From Arctopsyche grandis (taxonomy: Eukaryota; Arthropoda; Insecta; Trichoptera; Hydropsychidae), in assembly GCF_051622035.1 (NCBI RefSeq), contig NC_135356.1, positions 20,139,685 through 20,203,684 of the forward strand: a stretch of 64,000 nt of DNA, written 5' to 3'. Both the position numbers and the translations under genes were made by a program. The stretch's first letter is position 1. Each line of letters begins with the position of its first letter. Of the stretch, positions 48,483 through 59,242 are shown piece after piece. The notes under the pieces are model-generated. The model searched no databases. It had not been told where the DNA came from and saw nothing but the letters and a program-made list of their open reading frames with translations.

Positions 48483-48627
48483 CTTAAACCTAATATCAGT
48501 TGCGGAAATGTTTTTCGATACTTTATAATTTTTTGTACATTAAGTCGACCGAAAGTAGTCTTCTTTTTTGTGTGTTTTGGTTTCAAACATATAAATAACA
48601 TACATACATATGTGTGATAGGTATTTG

Positions 48628-49835
48628 CAGTGGCGGCTCGTCCATACGCACTGCGGTATTGCAGCACCCCCAAGGAAATTGAGAAAAAGATAATATTATT
48701 ATATACATAAATGTATGTATATTATATGAAAATATCAATATTATTTAAGCGTGTATTAAGCTCGCCCGCACACCGATACATCCAATAATGATCATACATC
48801 GCGGTACTTATATCAGAAAGTGAGGCATCGTTTATGATTTTGTGCAGTACGGTTTTCGTTGGAATATGCCGAGTGGGCGAAGGAGGGGCGCGGGGAGGGA
48901 GCTCGCGTTAGAAGCTTGCTCTCGTACTGCCACTCCCGGCTGTACGAGACGTATTTTGCGTCGTATGCGCGCGCCCGACACCTCTCAATTTTCGTCATTC
49001 CTTCTGCTTTCGTCTTTCCTTCTACACCTCTTACACTTTCTACATTTCTACTCTTCCTTCTAAACCTCACTGTAACAGTTTTATTTCTTCTAATTTATTT
49101 CTTCTAACTATTTTTTTTAAAAGCGATATTTTCACCTATTTTTGAAACAGAATCATGGCTCTAACTGTTAATTAAGTGTATCAAGATAATCAAGAGAAGT
49201 TGAGGCAATATTTTCAAGACCTTAAATCTTTTTCCGAAAATGCCGATAAAACAATAACAGATTCTACGTACTGAAAGAAAATGCCAATGGAAGATCTACT
49301 ACTAACCGTTGAATCATATCCAATGCTAGATAAAGAAAAACTTCAAACTGAATTAGAAGTGTTTTACTCGAGAAAAGAAATGCATAGTATTAATGATTTA
49401 TTAATATTTTTAAAACTTATTTTTGCAATCAATTTATGTAAAGTTCGTGTGGAAATAACAAAACTTATTCAAATTCTGCTTACAACTTCTACTACCTCAG
49501 AGCCAGAACGGTGTTTTTCATCAATAAATAGAATAAAGACATACATACATATATAAGAAACACAATGGTTCAGGAAAGATTGACGGCTTTGTCTATGCTG
49601 TCAATTGAAAAAAAATGATTATGAACAGTGAAAAATTTAACGAATAGGTGATAGACCTTTTTTCAAGGAAAAGGAAAAAAGACAGAAGAATCAATTTTTT
49701 AATGAAATAAAATACGTATAATGTTTAATTTTGATAATTGTGATGTTAATAGTAAAATATAATCCAAATAAACATTTATTTTTATTTTTAATCAACCGCA
49801 GCACCCCCAGATATCTTATCCACGAGCCGCCACTG
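48628..49835 (+). mobile_element. hAT element with exact 8-bp target duplication
   Basis: Ends cagtggcggctcgt and acgagccgccactg are inverted. The flank ggtatttg occurs exactly on both sides (48620-48627, 49836-49843). A gcagcaccccca word lies inside both ends in direct orientation. The element carries a broken transposase near its right end and a GC-rich segment (48860-48990) near its left. Confidence 0.95.
49195..49710 (+). pseudogene. hAT transposase C-terminal relic (TTF/ZMYM-type dimerisation region)
   Basis: The + frame from 49281 encodes YPMLDKEKLQTELEVFYSRK, then TKLIQILLTTSTTSEPERCF and SSINRIKT. The T.S.AERCFS.L.RIKT motif is the hAT dimerisation signature. After a frame break near 49555 comes NTMVQERLTALSMLSIEKK, also family-typical, and finally RRINFL. 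N-terminal zinc finger and catalytic parts are missing. It lies inside the TIR-bounded element above and belongs to it. Confidence 0.85.
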
Positions 49836-49894
49836 GGTATTTGTATATATATTTGTATATTTGTATGTATGACGATAAATTATCAACCAGTATG

Positions 49895-50258
49895 GGGAAC
49901 CAATTTTTTTTTTCATTTTCTTCATATTTTTCATTTTTTTCATATTTTTTATTTTTTTCATATATTTCATATTTTTCATTTTTTTTTCATTTTTTTCAGT
50001 TTCATTCATATTTTTTTCGGTTTTTTCATTTTTTCGGCGTCGGCGGCGCTGGGGGCGAAGGCCCCGGGGCGTCGGAGGCGTCGGGGGCGAACGAGGTGCC
50101 GAAGGCGTTGGGGGTAAAGGCCCCGGAGTGCCAGGGGCATCGGGGGCGCTGGGGGCAAAAGCGTCGGCGATGCACAAAACGTAATTCGTAATTCGTAATC
50201 ACTTCGTAATTTGTCATTCGTAATGTCTAGCCCATTCGATCTTCGGGCCCAACACTAG
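49895..50258. repeat. Low-complexity pair: ttttcat tract then ggggc minisatellite, ending in CTAG
   Basis: From 49905 to 50030 the strand is a run of tttttcat-type units. It switches abruptly at 50035 to a GC-rich degenerate minisatellite (ggcgtcgggggcg, gaaggccccggggcg) to about 50170. Then cgtaattcgtaatc repeats and cttcgggcccaacactag followed by T at 50258 resemble a Helitron 3' end. The long minus-strand frame across it is a Pro/Ala then Lys/Met translation of the repeats and is not taken as a gene. Confidence 0.6.
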
Positions 50259-50934
50259 TGTCAACACATCCGGTCTTCGGGCTCAACCGGAAGTTGTATT
50301 TTTTACACTTAAGTTTCGAGGTTTCCATGTTTTTCTCATAAAATTTTGAAATTTAATGTCGTTAAGTTTAAGTAACTTAAAAAACGAAGTGAAGAACCGT
50401 CAGCCAGAAGTAGCAGTTTATTCATTTTTTTTTACCCTTTAAGGTTCATTTATACTAGCACAACACAGACCGACAACTGCACGCAAACAACAGTACGAAA
50501 AATATTCTTTAGTACATTCTACGTGGACAATATGTTCCATAGCAGCAGTAACCGACACGATATATTCATATTATACAGCAGTACATGTCAATAAACGTAT
50601 CAAGCCGAACCGGTTTTCTTTGGCCGCTGTGGAAATACTCACGCATGACGTGCTGTCATGCAAATATGAATATTTTCGGAAACTTAATATTGTTGCAATA
50701 TTGAATCGAAGCTGATATTTCCATATTATGTAAGCTAATTTTACCTTGCACTCGTCCAAAACATGGATGAAAATACCGAAAACGGGTGGTGCTATATATG
50801 TATGTAGTATGAATAGAAGTAGTCTTTTCTGTGCAGTGTTGTGCCGAGATGATGACGTACAGTGCTGCATAATATAAACGGACATTTAAATGTGTGTACT
50901 CTTTACAAAATAATAATAATTTTTAAAGCCATTA

Positions 50935-51357
50935 CAGTAAGTCCTCTACTTACGCGGTTAATTCGTTCCAAAATTTTCAGTGTAAGTCGAAAACCGCGTA
51001 AGTCGAGGAATTTTTAATTCGATATACATATTTGATGTGTGAACTGTATGTATGTATGTATGTATTAATATTTTTGTATCAAGGGACATTTGAGAAAAAT
51101 AAGAGTAAGTGTATAAATCTTCATGAAAGTAACATTTATTTGGTAATCGACATTGCTGAAATTTTAATGATCATGGTGAACTTGAAGATCGAGTACATAA
51201 AATTTGAAGTGGTCGCGTTGCCATGGTTATTTAGTGCTTAATATATTTTTGTCCCTATGTATGAACTGCACGTGCCAATAACGACGGAAATTGGCAGATT
51301 TTTTTTTTTAAATTCTCAACGCGTAAGTACGAATTCACGTAAGTCGAGGACTTACTG
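50935..51357. mobile_element. 423-bp mariner-type MITE
   Basis: Ends cagtaagtcctctacttacg and cgtaagtcgaggacttactg are inverted, each flanked by TA (50933-50934 and 51358-51359). The subterminal gtaagtcgagg word repeats on the left side. No transposase sequence remains. Confidence 0.9.
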
Positions 51358-51633
51358 TATTTAATCAATGTTCAAATAGATCAAAGTGTTTATAAGTATG
51401 TTATGTCTCCATAGTATTTACATATAAATGTCATGCTCAATGGTAGGGCCGGTACGAGGGTGAGGCGAGCGAGGCACTTGCCCCAGATGAACGATGAAAA
51501 CGATGAAAAATTCTATTACTTGAATGATATGAATTATGTATTTGTTGAAATAAATCATTAACGATTAATTTTTGAAACCCTGAGTCATCACACACGAAGA
51601 TGTCAATCTATTATAAACACATATAATACATAT

Positions 51634-51990
51634 CATATATATAAAGACGGTAATCTGTGTGTGTGTGTGTCCTAACTTTCGCCAAACATAATGAATGAAT
51701 CGATAAAAATCGATAAATTCATTTTTCGACGAGACGACTTTGTCACGACTCGAACCGATCACCCCAAATAGCCTGAATATAGGTCTAAATTGAGCTAATG
51801 GTCACGAACATCACGCCAAATCCAATTCTTCATTTCGCCTTTTTTTTTTAAACATTAATTGAAATATTCCTTCTCGCCATATAAAAATACGTAATTTTAA
51901 TAATTTCATTTAGCGAGGTTTTGACCCATTTTTTTTATATATTTATTTTTATCTAAATTTAAATTTAAATTTAAATTATTTATATTTTGA
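51634..51990 (+). mobile_element. Possible Helitron 5' portion
   Basis: The start tcatatatataaagacggta followed by a gtgtgtgtgtgt run and aactttcgccaaaca is the common 5' layout of insect Helitrons. The 3' end was not found before another Helitron-like end in the opposite orientation at 51993. Confidence 0.4.
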
Positions 51991-51992
51991 CT

Positions 51993-52425
51993 CTAGGGCT
52001 TCGCCCTCGGTGCCCCCTGAGTCTTTGCTTTCTAAGGCTTCGCCCTTGGCGCCCCCTGAGCCTTTGACTTCTAGGGCTTCGCCCTCCACGCCCCCATGAG
52101 CGATTGCCGTTTAGGGCTTCGCCCCTCTGCGCCCCCATGAGCAATTGCTTATAAGGGCTTCGCCCCTTTGCGCCCCATGAGGCTGCGCCCCCTTCGGGGC
52201 CCCATAAGGCTGCGCCTCTGGCGGGGCCCCATGGAACTGTACCCCTTGCGCTCCCGCGGGGGTGAATCCATCGAATCGAAAAAAATCAAATCGGCGCCTA
52301 TGAATCGAAAAAAAAAATATATAATCATGTGTTCGATGACGTCACCGATCTACGGACGACGAACCAAGGATACATACATACATACATACATATATACAAA
52401 GTCTCTTTCCAAATTATATATTAGA
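51993..52425 (-). mobile_element. Helitron with tandem GC-rich 3'-like units
   Basis: The 5' end on the minus strand is family H1 (tctaatatataatttgg, from 52425). At the other end, 51993-52250, about six tandem ~40-bp units run (ctagggcttcgccctcggtg then ccccctgagtctttgctt). Reversed, each reads ...gggcgaagccctag, a short hairpin followed by CTAG or a close variant, i.e. the structure of a Helitron 3' terminus. So the array looks like repeated termini. Confidence 0.65.
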
Positions 52426-52494
52426 TAAAAAAAAAACTACAAATTTACATGTAACCCAATTTATTGAATTATTAGTAATGAAATAGGTATAAAT

Positions 52495-53705
52495 AGCCAG
52501 CAGTATGGCTTAATGGTAGCGTGTATGTTTGGTACCAAGCAGTGCCGGTTTTAGGGGAGGCTGGGTCGGGCGACGCCCAAGGGTGCCAAATTATTTGGGG
52601 CGCCGCTCGACGCACCAAAGGCGCTTTATAAATTTAAAATTAGAGCGCCAACGGCCCTACACAATTTTAGATTATAGTTCCAAAGGCACCTCTACTTCCT
52701 TAACAATTCCTTTTTGTATTATAATTAACGTTTTCCAGTGACAGCCACAATTTAAATCTTGTGCTATACGACGCTGCGAGATCTTCTGTAACATTGCATA
52801 CTTTTTTTGATATTCTCCAAAGATTTTTTACACTATTTTCTACTTTAATATATTTATGGAAGATTCTAACTGATAACGTGTAATTATATTCCTTAAAAAA
52901 TATCTTAGATTTGAACAGTTAAACGAAAATTCAAAGATGTGGGGGTTTTTGTATTTTGTAAACAATCTACCGGAAAGAGCCGATCTTCAAATTAAGCTCC
53001 CCGAGAATTTAAAATCTGATATTATTAGCAATGAAAAGTTATCAATTGAAAAGCCCTTCTTTCAAATAAAGTTCAAGGTAAAATGAATCCACTCATTGTA
53101 ATAAATTTTATAAAACAGCATAATTTACAAGAATTATATCCAAACATTTGTGTTGCTATGCTTTTGCTGGCACTGCCTGAAACTGTAGCAAGGTCCTAAG
53201 CCCGGAAAAAGTAGGATGGTAATCCAATTTTTATAATTTTTTTCTAAGGGTATAAGAAACAATTGCCCAAGAGTGCCATTGGGTGTAAAGCCGGCACTGG
53301 CACCAAGTGATCAGTGGGTTCAATCCGCCATACTGTTGGTTAGATTTGGGCGTATTTATGACTCCAAATCGATTGTTTCTTATCAGAGTTAGCCAATTTT
53401 ATCTGATTGTTGAAACGGTTCCTCAAAATTTGCAAAAATCATCTTTCCTGCTGTCACAAATCTTCTGTACTTATTGTGTGTATAATATGTAAAAATTATG
53501 TACAAAATCTAAATCCATAGATGTCTCAATGGATTAATTCTGTAATTAATTAATTAATTGTTATTTCGTGTTCTTCAATTTCTGGAAATACAGTGATTTG
53601 TGTGATAATAAAATGCCGCATTGTTTGGAATTAATTGTCCAGGAAGGCGCATTGGGATCTTCCTGTCAAGCCTTCCTAGTATATGTATATGTATGTAAAA
53701 ATAAA
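52495..53705 (+). mobile_element. SINE S1 (copy C) split by a hAT element
   Basis: The head cagcagtatggcttaatggt (A-box-like) at 52498 and the B-box-like gtgggttcaatccgcc at 53315 belong to one tRNA-like region now separated by a 760-bp hAT. The body resumes with tactgttggttagatttggg and ends with ccaggaaggcgcattgggat at 53639 and an aaataaaataaaa tail near 53700. Confidence 0.8.
52540..53299 (+). mobile_element. Deleted hAT inserted between the A and B boxes of a SINE
   Basis: The termini cagtgccggtttta and taaagccggcactg are inverted, flanked by gtaccaag (52532-52539) and gcaccaag (53300-53307), seven of eight matching. Inside, + frames give HTFFDILQRFFTLFSTL and, near 53110, FIKQHNLQELYPNICVAMLL then ALPETVA, typical of TTF/ZMYM-type hAT transposases (the L.IPVTVASAERSFS region). 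The C-terminal motif is cut short and stops abound. Confidence 0.85.
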
Positions 53706-54644
53706 AATAAAATAAAAAAATAAAAAGTAAGTACATATGTATATTATCTGTGTATGAATTTCATACACAAACAAGTCAATTCATATTAAAATAAAAAGAA
53801 CGTTTAAAACAGAGAAAACAATCGGTTTCGGTCAGAACACATCAAAATACATATGTGAAATTCAATGATTTTATTTATGAATGAATTAATTATTTTTATA
53901 AAAAAAATTATTTTATTTATATTTACTTCAATGAAATTGGAGACTCTAATTGACGCATACCGTAATACTATTAATTAAAAAATAAATAAAAAGAAGTTGG
54001 ATTCAGTTGATTTTTACGACTCCGAACTCCAATTCCGAAGTACATACTTTTCACAACACAAAACAATCGATTAGATGACCCTAGTTGAGTTCTTGAGTCT
54101 TTCAGACACTGAAAAAATGTATTATTAAATAATGCATTAAAAAAATCACAATATTTTTTATTTATTAGTGGGCTTAACTATTTTTTTTATATTTGTATAT
54201 ATGTAATATCACGTTATTAAATTACATTGGTGACTTGTTCACAAGACCCAATTAATATAAAAATGGAGTAAATTGACTGCAAACTCGGCTATTATGACTA
54301 TCGGTTCTGTCGGTTAGCCCCACACTACATTCAAAACTAAAGAATACACTGACATAAAGACACACATACAGACACACACAGACAAACAGACACACGTGAT
54401 CAGTGATCGATTCTGAGTTCGAATCAGTCAAAATATGTTACAAATATAATTGCAGTTGAGCACAAAATCTGCGACACAATACAGGCTATTGATACCATTT
54501 CGTGGGAACGGCAATCCGGCGTCAAAACGGGTCAGAGAATACAAATGGACTATGACTGTCATTGCTCATCCCACCATTGTTCATTACATAATGTTATTTT
54601 ATGTTTATTCTTTATTGTTTTTGTAAAAATAATATTTTTAAAGA

Positions 54645-54780
54645 AATTTTCCCAGCACCGCAATCCCGTTATTCAGACTAGTTTCAGCACCAGGATTCAC
54701 GGTACCAGAAAACACCGCGATCCCGGGATCCTGGTGCTTGGGATCCCGGGATTGGAAGCCTTACTATCAACTAATGAGGC
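54645..54780. repeat. gatcccggg-rich inverted/direct repeat cluster
   Basis: Words cagcaccgcaatcccg, gcaccaggattcacggtacc, cgatcccgggatcctggtgc and ttgggatcccgggattgg form overlapping direct and inverted repeats. Likely a small MITE; boundaries uncertain. Confidence 0.5.
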
Positions 54781-54784
54781 TTTT

Positions 54785-54935
54785 GTTCACAACACATTAG
54801 ACTCCAGGTAGATTGTTTTCTATTAGAGTTTGCCAATTTATCTGATTTTCATTAAAACGGTTCTGACAAATTGACAACTTATCCATTTTTTCGCAAATTT
54901 CGTGTTTTCAACATCTCGAATTACGCTGAATTATC
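54785..54935 (+). mobile_element. SINE S1 body fragment (copy E)
   Basis: It contains tagactccaggtagattgtt, agagtttgccaatttatctg, attaaaacggttct and tcgaattacgctgaatta in the order of the SINE body. The tRNA head and the tail hairpin are missing. Confidence 0.6.
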
Positions 54936-55334
54936 GGTCAAAGACTTCTCTATGAATGTTGATTGATATTTGTATTTGCTTTCTATAATACTTACAATAT
55001 TACTTTCTACAATACTTATAACATTGTACAATGTGTGACCATAGATATTTATTGTAAAAAATAATACAAATGAGTGCATACCTATAATATTAATAAATAA
55101 CATGTAATTAATATTTTTGGCCACGGTGTCACAACAAAATCGCTTGGACGAATCCGCGCAGCGACAAAATAGTGTGGCAACAAAATAGCGCGGAAACAAA
55201 ATCCCGCAACGCATATGTAATCAAATACAATTAAGAAAATAAATACAAAAACTAGTAATATAAATATTAAAAACAGGTCTAATTTATAAGAAAAATCCGA
55301 TAAATTACAGTAATGATAAAATTAAAATTTAATT

Positions 55335-55785
55335 AACCGACAGCATGGCTCGATGATTGGGCTTTGATGCCTAGCACCGAGAGACGCTGGGTTCGATCCC
55401 GTGAGTTGAGCTCGATTGAAAAGAATTTATTCTGAGTATATCTATAATGCTGGTGGTCACACTTTGATATTTGTGACTCCAGGTCGATCGCTTCCTATCA
55501 GAGTTTGCCAATTTTTCTGATTTCATTGTTGAAACAGTTCCTCGATTAAATTGGCTAAATACCTTCATACCTACTATGTCACCCTATTTGAGTATGATTA
55601 ATGTACAGTAAAATTTATGTACAAGTTGAAATTCATAGATTTCGAGTTTTCAGTGTCTCGTAATTCAGCGACTTGTAATAAAAATACTAAATTGTTTGTA
55701 ATTGGACAGGAAGGCGCATTGGGGTTAACCTGTTAAGCCTTCCTGGTATATATGTATTTAAATGTATATAATAAAATAAAATAAG
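55335..55785 (+). mobile_element. tRNA-derived SINE S1 (copy D, full length)
   Basis: The head cagcatggctcgatgattgg (A-box-like, 55342) and gctgggttcgatcccgtga (B box, 55386) are spaced as in a tRNA. The body matches copies A and C. The tail has the 9-10 bp hairpin caggaaggc / gccttcctg near 55709-55745 and ends tataataaaataaaataa. This is the best reference copy in the window. Confidence 0.9.
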
Positions 55786-55870
55786 AATCGTTTCTTTATT
55801 TTGAAAGTGTACTTTTGTTTTGGTGCAGATCCTTCGATATTATTTTTAATTTAGCACATATATGTAATTA

Positions 55871-56070
55871 TATAACATATAATTTCGAAAGAGACTTTTT
55901 ATGTATGTAAGGTTTAAAGTTTTGTTGGGAGCATCGAAAACAAATCAAAGTTTCTATGACGACGACATCGATATCGTCGAATATTATTTTTTTTCGATTC
56001 AAATAAATTTAATAAAAAAACAAATTAATGTTTTCTATTAAATTGTTTTGCCATGTTTAAGCTGTTTTCA
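55871..56070 (+). mobile_element. Helitron H1, copy 3, 3'-truncated
   Basis: It begins tataacatataatttcgaaa and contains tcgattcaaataaatttaat then gttttgccatgtttaagctg, but lacks the CTAG end. The first base T-C is also altered. Confidence 0.65.
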
Positions 56071-56199
56071 ATATAGTTTGAATAAATTCAAAGGTATCAG
56101 TTCCTCAATAGCAACCACAGGTTGCAATATGGGAACTGGATATGGAAAATATTGTAAGTAATATTATTGGTGTCGATGGCCTCAATGAATCATTCTATA

Positions 56200-56460
56200 A
56201 TAATAATAATAATAATAACTTTTTTATTCCAGACGAAAGGGAGAATAGTGCGATCCGCACTATTCTCCCTATAATAATATATAAATAATAAATACAATTG
56301 TATAGAATAATAATAATAATAATAATAACACTGAGCAACAAAAAAAAATATCAGAATGGAGACTAATTTATCTTTACTAAGTTTGACCCACTGAATTCAA
56401 GTCCGCATGATCGGGCGAGCGAGATGCCATGTAGTTCGGACTACATGCCATCTCGCTTTC
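56200..56460. repeat. AAT repeats flanking two short-loop hairpins
   Basis: (aat)n tracts lie at 56202-56220 and 56310-56328. Between them is a perfect 15-bp stem with loop ATC (56238-56270, arm agggagaatagtgcg). Further on is an 18-bp stem with one mismatch and loop TCGG (56418-56457, arm agcgagatgccatgtagt). Confidence 0.9.
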
Positions 56461-56533
56461 ACCAACGCTATCAGCGTAATAAATGTGTACATAACGAAAG
56501 TCTTTCTATCACAATTACCGCTCGAGTTAGTAC

Positions 56534-56925
56534 TGTTACGTACACTCGGATTAGGCCGAGTAAGTGCAATCGGATTAGGCCGAGTAGCATTCCAGAGGCT
56601 GAGTGACCGTTATAATTGGTTTCGAGGATTATCTCCCCCAAATGTACTTAGCGGGGGTAGCAGAAAGTCGGTCGCAGTCCGGTAGAGTTCTCAGAATCCA
56701 CAGCGATAGGGTGGGACACTTCCGTGGCACATCTAGTACGTGACCATAACAATAGGTAAACAAATCGGACGTTGAAGATGCCCTGAGAGACCTGCCCCTT
56801 ATAAGGCGATATCAAGACATTCTGGACGGAGCACTGCCAGTGCGTGTATCTCCTTAATCACCAATAAATGCTGTGAAACGACTTTGGCCTTTTACTTGGA
56901 TCCTCCACCCACCCCTACTGTACCT
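56534..56925 (+). mobile_element. Solo LTR (copy 1)
   Basis: It begins tgttacgtacactcgg and has ccttataaggcgatatc (TATA-like), caataaatgctgtgaaacga (polyadenylation signal), then tggatcctccacccacccct near its end. The terminal acgcaaca is altered. The layout matches the 57715 LTR. No internal retrotransposon sequence is attached. Confidence 0.75.
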
Positions 56926-56954
56926 GTGAAAGGACAATTTTTTGTCAACGTGAT

Positions 56955-57150
56955 CCTAAAATTGCTTTGATTTTGATTTTTAAATGCTTTTTATTATTAC
57001 GAAATTATATTCACAATACATCTTGTAGTAATTTTAATAGCTACTGATCTACTGATCATTTACTATTTTATAATTTTAATTTAATTTGGTTAGTAATCAT
57101 AGTATTATTATATATATATATAATAGGAAAAAGAGCTCAAAAACCTAAAA
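56955..57150 (-). repeat. Interspersed repeat R1 (copy 2)
   Basis: Reverse-oriented match to 37915-38130, including aatacatcttgtag, ctactgatctactgatcatt and aggaaaaagagctcaaaaac. Confidence 0.7.
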
Positions 57151-59232
57151 TACATAATATTAATTAAAGACTTTCTAAAGCATCCTAAAATTGCATTTGA
57201 AAAAGGAATCTCAAAAACGAAGTCGAGCAATTTGCTTCCCGATTCATCGCCTGCTACGGAAAATTTCGTAGCAAGCAACTAATCTTCGCCAGTACGATGA
57301 AGAAGTTTGTCTCTCGAGGGGTTTCTAGTTAGTAGCGTCTCCAACTACACCATTTTTTTTCGTAAATATCCACCTTGATTTTCGTTACCAATTGTATGCA
57401 TGTAAGTAGATTTAAAGTTTTCATACATTTTACATTAATTAAAGACTCCTAAAGTCGATGACCTAAAGCATCCTAAAATTGCATTTGAAAAGGGAATCTC
57501 AAAAACGAAGTCGAGCAATTTGCTTCCCGATTCATCGCCTGCTACGGAAAATTTCGTAGCAAGCAACTAATCTTCGCCAGTACGATGAAGAAGTTTGTCT
57601 CTCGAGGGGTTTCTAGTTAGTAGCGTCTCCAACTACACCATTTTTTTCCGTAAATATCCACTTTGATTTTCGTTACCAATTGTATGCATGTAAGTAGATT
57701 TAAAGTTTTCATACTGTTACGTACGCCGTGGATTGAGCGAATTGTACTTAGACCAACGGATATCTGTTATCGGATTAACTAAATGCATGCACTTACTTCC
57801 AAAGATTATATCTGGACTCTAAGTGCATTTAGGCTAAACAATGACCGTTATTAGTTATTTCTCAGAATCGGTACGGGAAGACCCAATGTCTTGGAAATAC
57901 ATATCCGAATACGTGACTATACAACAGGTAAACAGATTAGGCGTCCTGAGAGATCTACCCTTTATAAGGCGGTACGTAGGCGATATAATTCATTCTGGAC
58001 TTAGCAGTGACACTGCGTGTATCTCCTTAATCATCAATAAATGCTGTGAAACGACTATTGGCCTTTTACTTGGATCCTCCACCCACCCCTACGCAACAAT
58101 ACATTTTATATTAATTAAAGACTCTCTAAAGTCGATGACCTAAAGCATCCTAAAATTGCATTTGAAAAAGGAATCTCAAAAACGAAGTCGAGCAATTTGC
58201 TTCCCGATTCATCGCCTGCTACGGAAAATGTCGTAGCAAGCAACTAATCTTCGCCAGTACGATGAAGAAGTTTGCCTCTCGAGGGGTTTCTAGTTAGTAG
58301 CGTGTCCAACTACACCATTTTTTCCGTAAATATCCACCTTGATTTTCGTTACCAATTGTATGCATGTAAGTAGATTTAAAGTTTTCATACATTTTATATT
58401 AATTAAAGACTCTCTAAAGTCGATGACCTAAAATTGCATTTGAAAAAGGAATCTCAAAAACGAAGTCGAGCAATTTGCTTCCCGATTCATCGCCTGCTAC
58501 GGAAAATATCGTAGCAAGCAACTAATCTTCGCCAGTACGATGAAGAAGTTTGTCTCTCGAGGGGTTTCTAGTTAGTAGCGTGTCCAACTACACCATTTTT
58601 TTTCGTAAATATCCACCTTGATTTTCGTTACCAATTGTATGCATGTAAGTAGATGTAAAGTTTTCATACATTTTATATTAATTAAAGACTCTCTAAAGTC
58701 GATGACCTAAAATTGCATTTGAAAAAGGAATCTCAAAAACGAAGTCGAGCAATTTGCTTCCCGATTCATCGCCTGCTACGGAAAATTTCGTAGCAAGCAA
58801 CTAATCTTCGCCAGTACGATGAAGAAGTTTGTCTCTCGAGGGGTTTCTAGTTAGTAGCGTCTCCAACTACACCATTTTTTTCCGTAAATATCCACCTTGA
58901 TTTTCGTTACCAATTGTATGCATGTAAGTAGATGTAAAGTTTTCATACATTTTATATTAATTAAAGACTCTCTAAAGTCGATGACCTAAAATTGCATTTG
59001 AAAAAGGAATCTCAAAAACGAAGTCGAGCAATTTGCTTCCCGATTCATCGCCTGCTACGGAAAATGTCGTAGCAAGCAACTAATCTTCGCCAGTACGATG
59101 AAGAAGTTTGTCTCTCGAGGGGTTTCTAGTTAGTAGCGTCTCCAACTATACCATTTTTTCCGTAAATATCAACCTTGATTTTTGTTACCAATTGTATGCA
59201 TGTATGTATGTAGTTTTAAAGTTTTCATACAT
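57150..59232 (+). repeat. ~280-bp tandem array upstream of the ADP/ATP carrier
   Basis: Six to seven units start at attaattaaagac words near 57159, 57433, 58110, 58398, 58677 and 58956 (periods of 274-289 bp once the inserted LTR is removed). Each unit carries aacgaagtcgagcaatttgc, cgattcatcgcctgctacgg, cgtagcaagcaactaatctt and ctctcgaggggtttctagtt. A tgctacg/cgtagca stem surrounds a loop that varies (gaaaattt, gaaaatgt, gaaaatat) while the stem is constant. The array ends about 10 bp before a TATA-like word and about 290 bp before the carrier start codon. Confidence 0.95.
57715..58098 (+). mobile_element. Solo LTR (copy 2) inside the tandem array
   Basis: It starts tgttacgtacgccgtgg and ends cccacccctacgcaaca, with TG..CA ends flanked by atac on both sides (57711-57714, 58099-58102). 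Inside are ccctttataaggcggtac (TATA-like) and atcaataaatgctgtgaaac (polyadenylation signal). The internal region was lost by LTR-LTR recombination. The 4-bp duplication is compatible with gypsy-type elements. Confidence 0.9.
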
Positions 59233-59242
59233 TTTCCTACCT

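Noticed and set aside
49788..50191. 116-129 codon frames on both strands with Pro/Ala and Lys/Met runs
   Set aside because: These are translations of two adjacent low-complexity repeats; both strands are open for the same reason.
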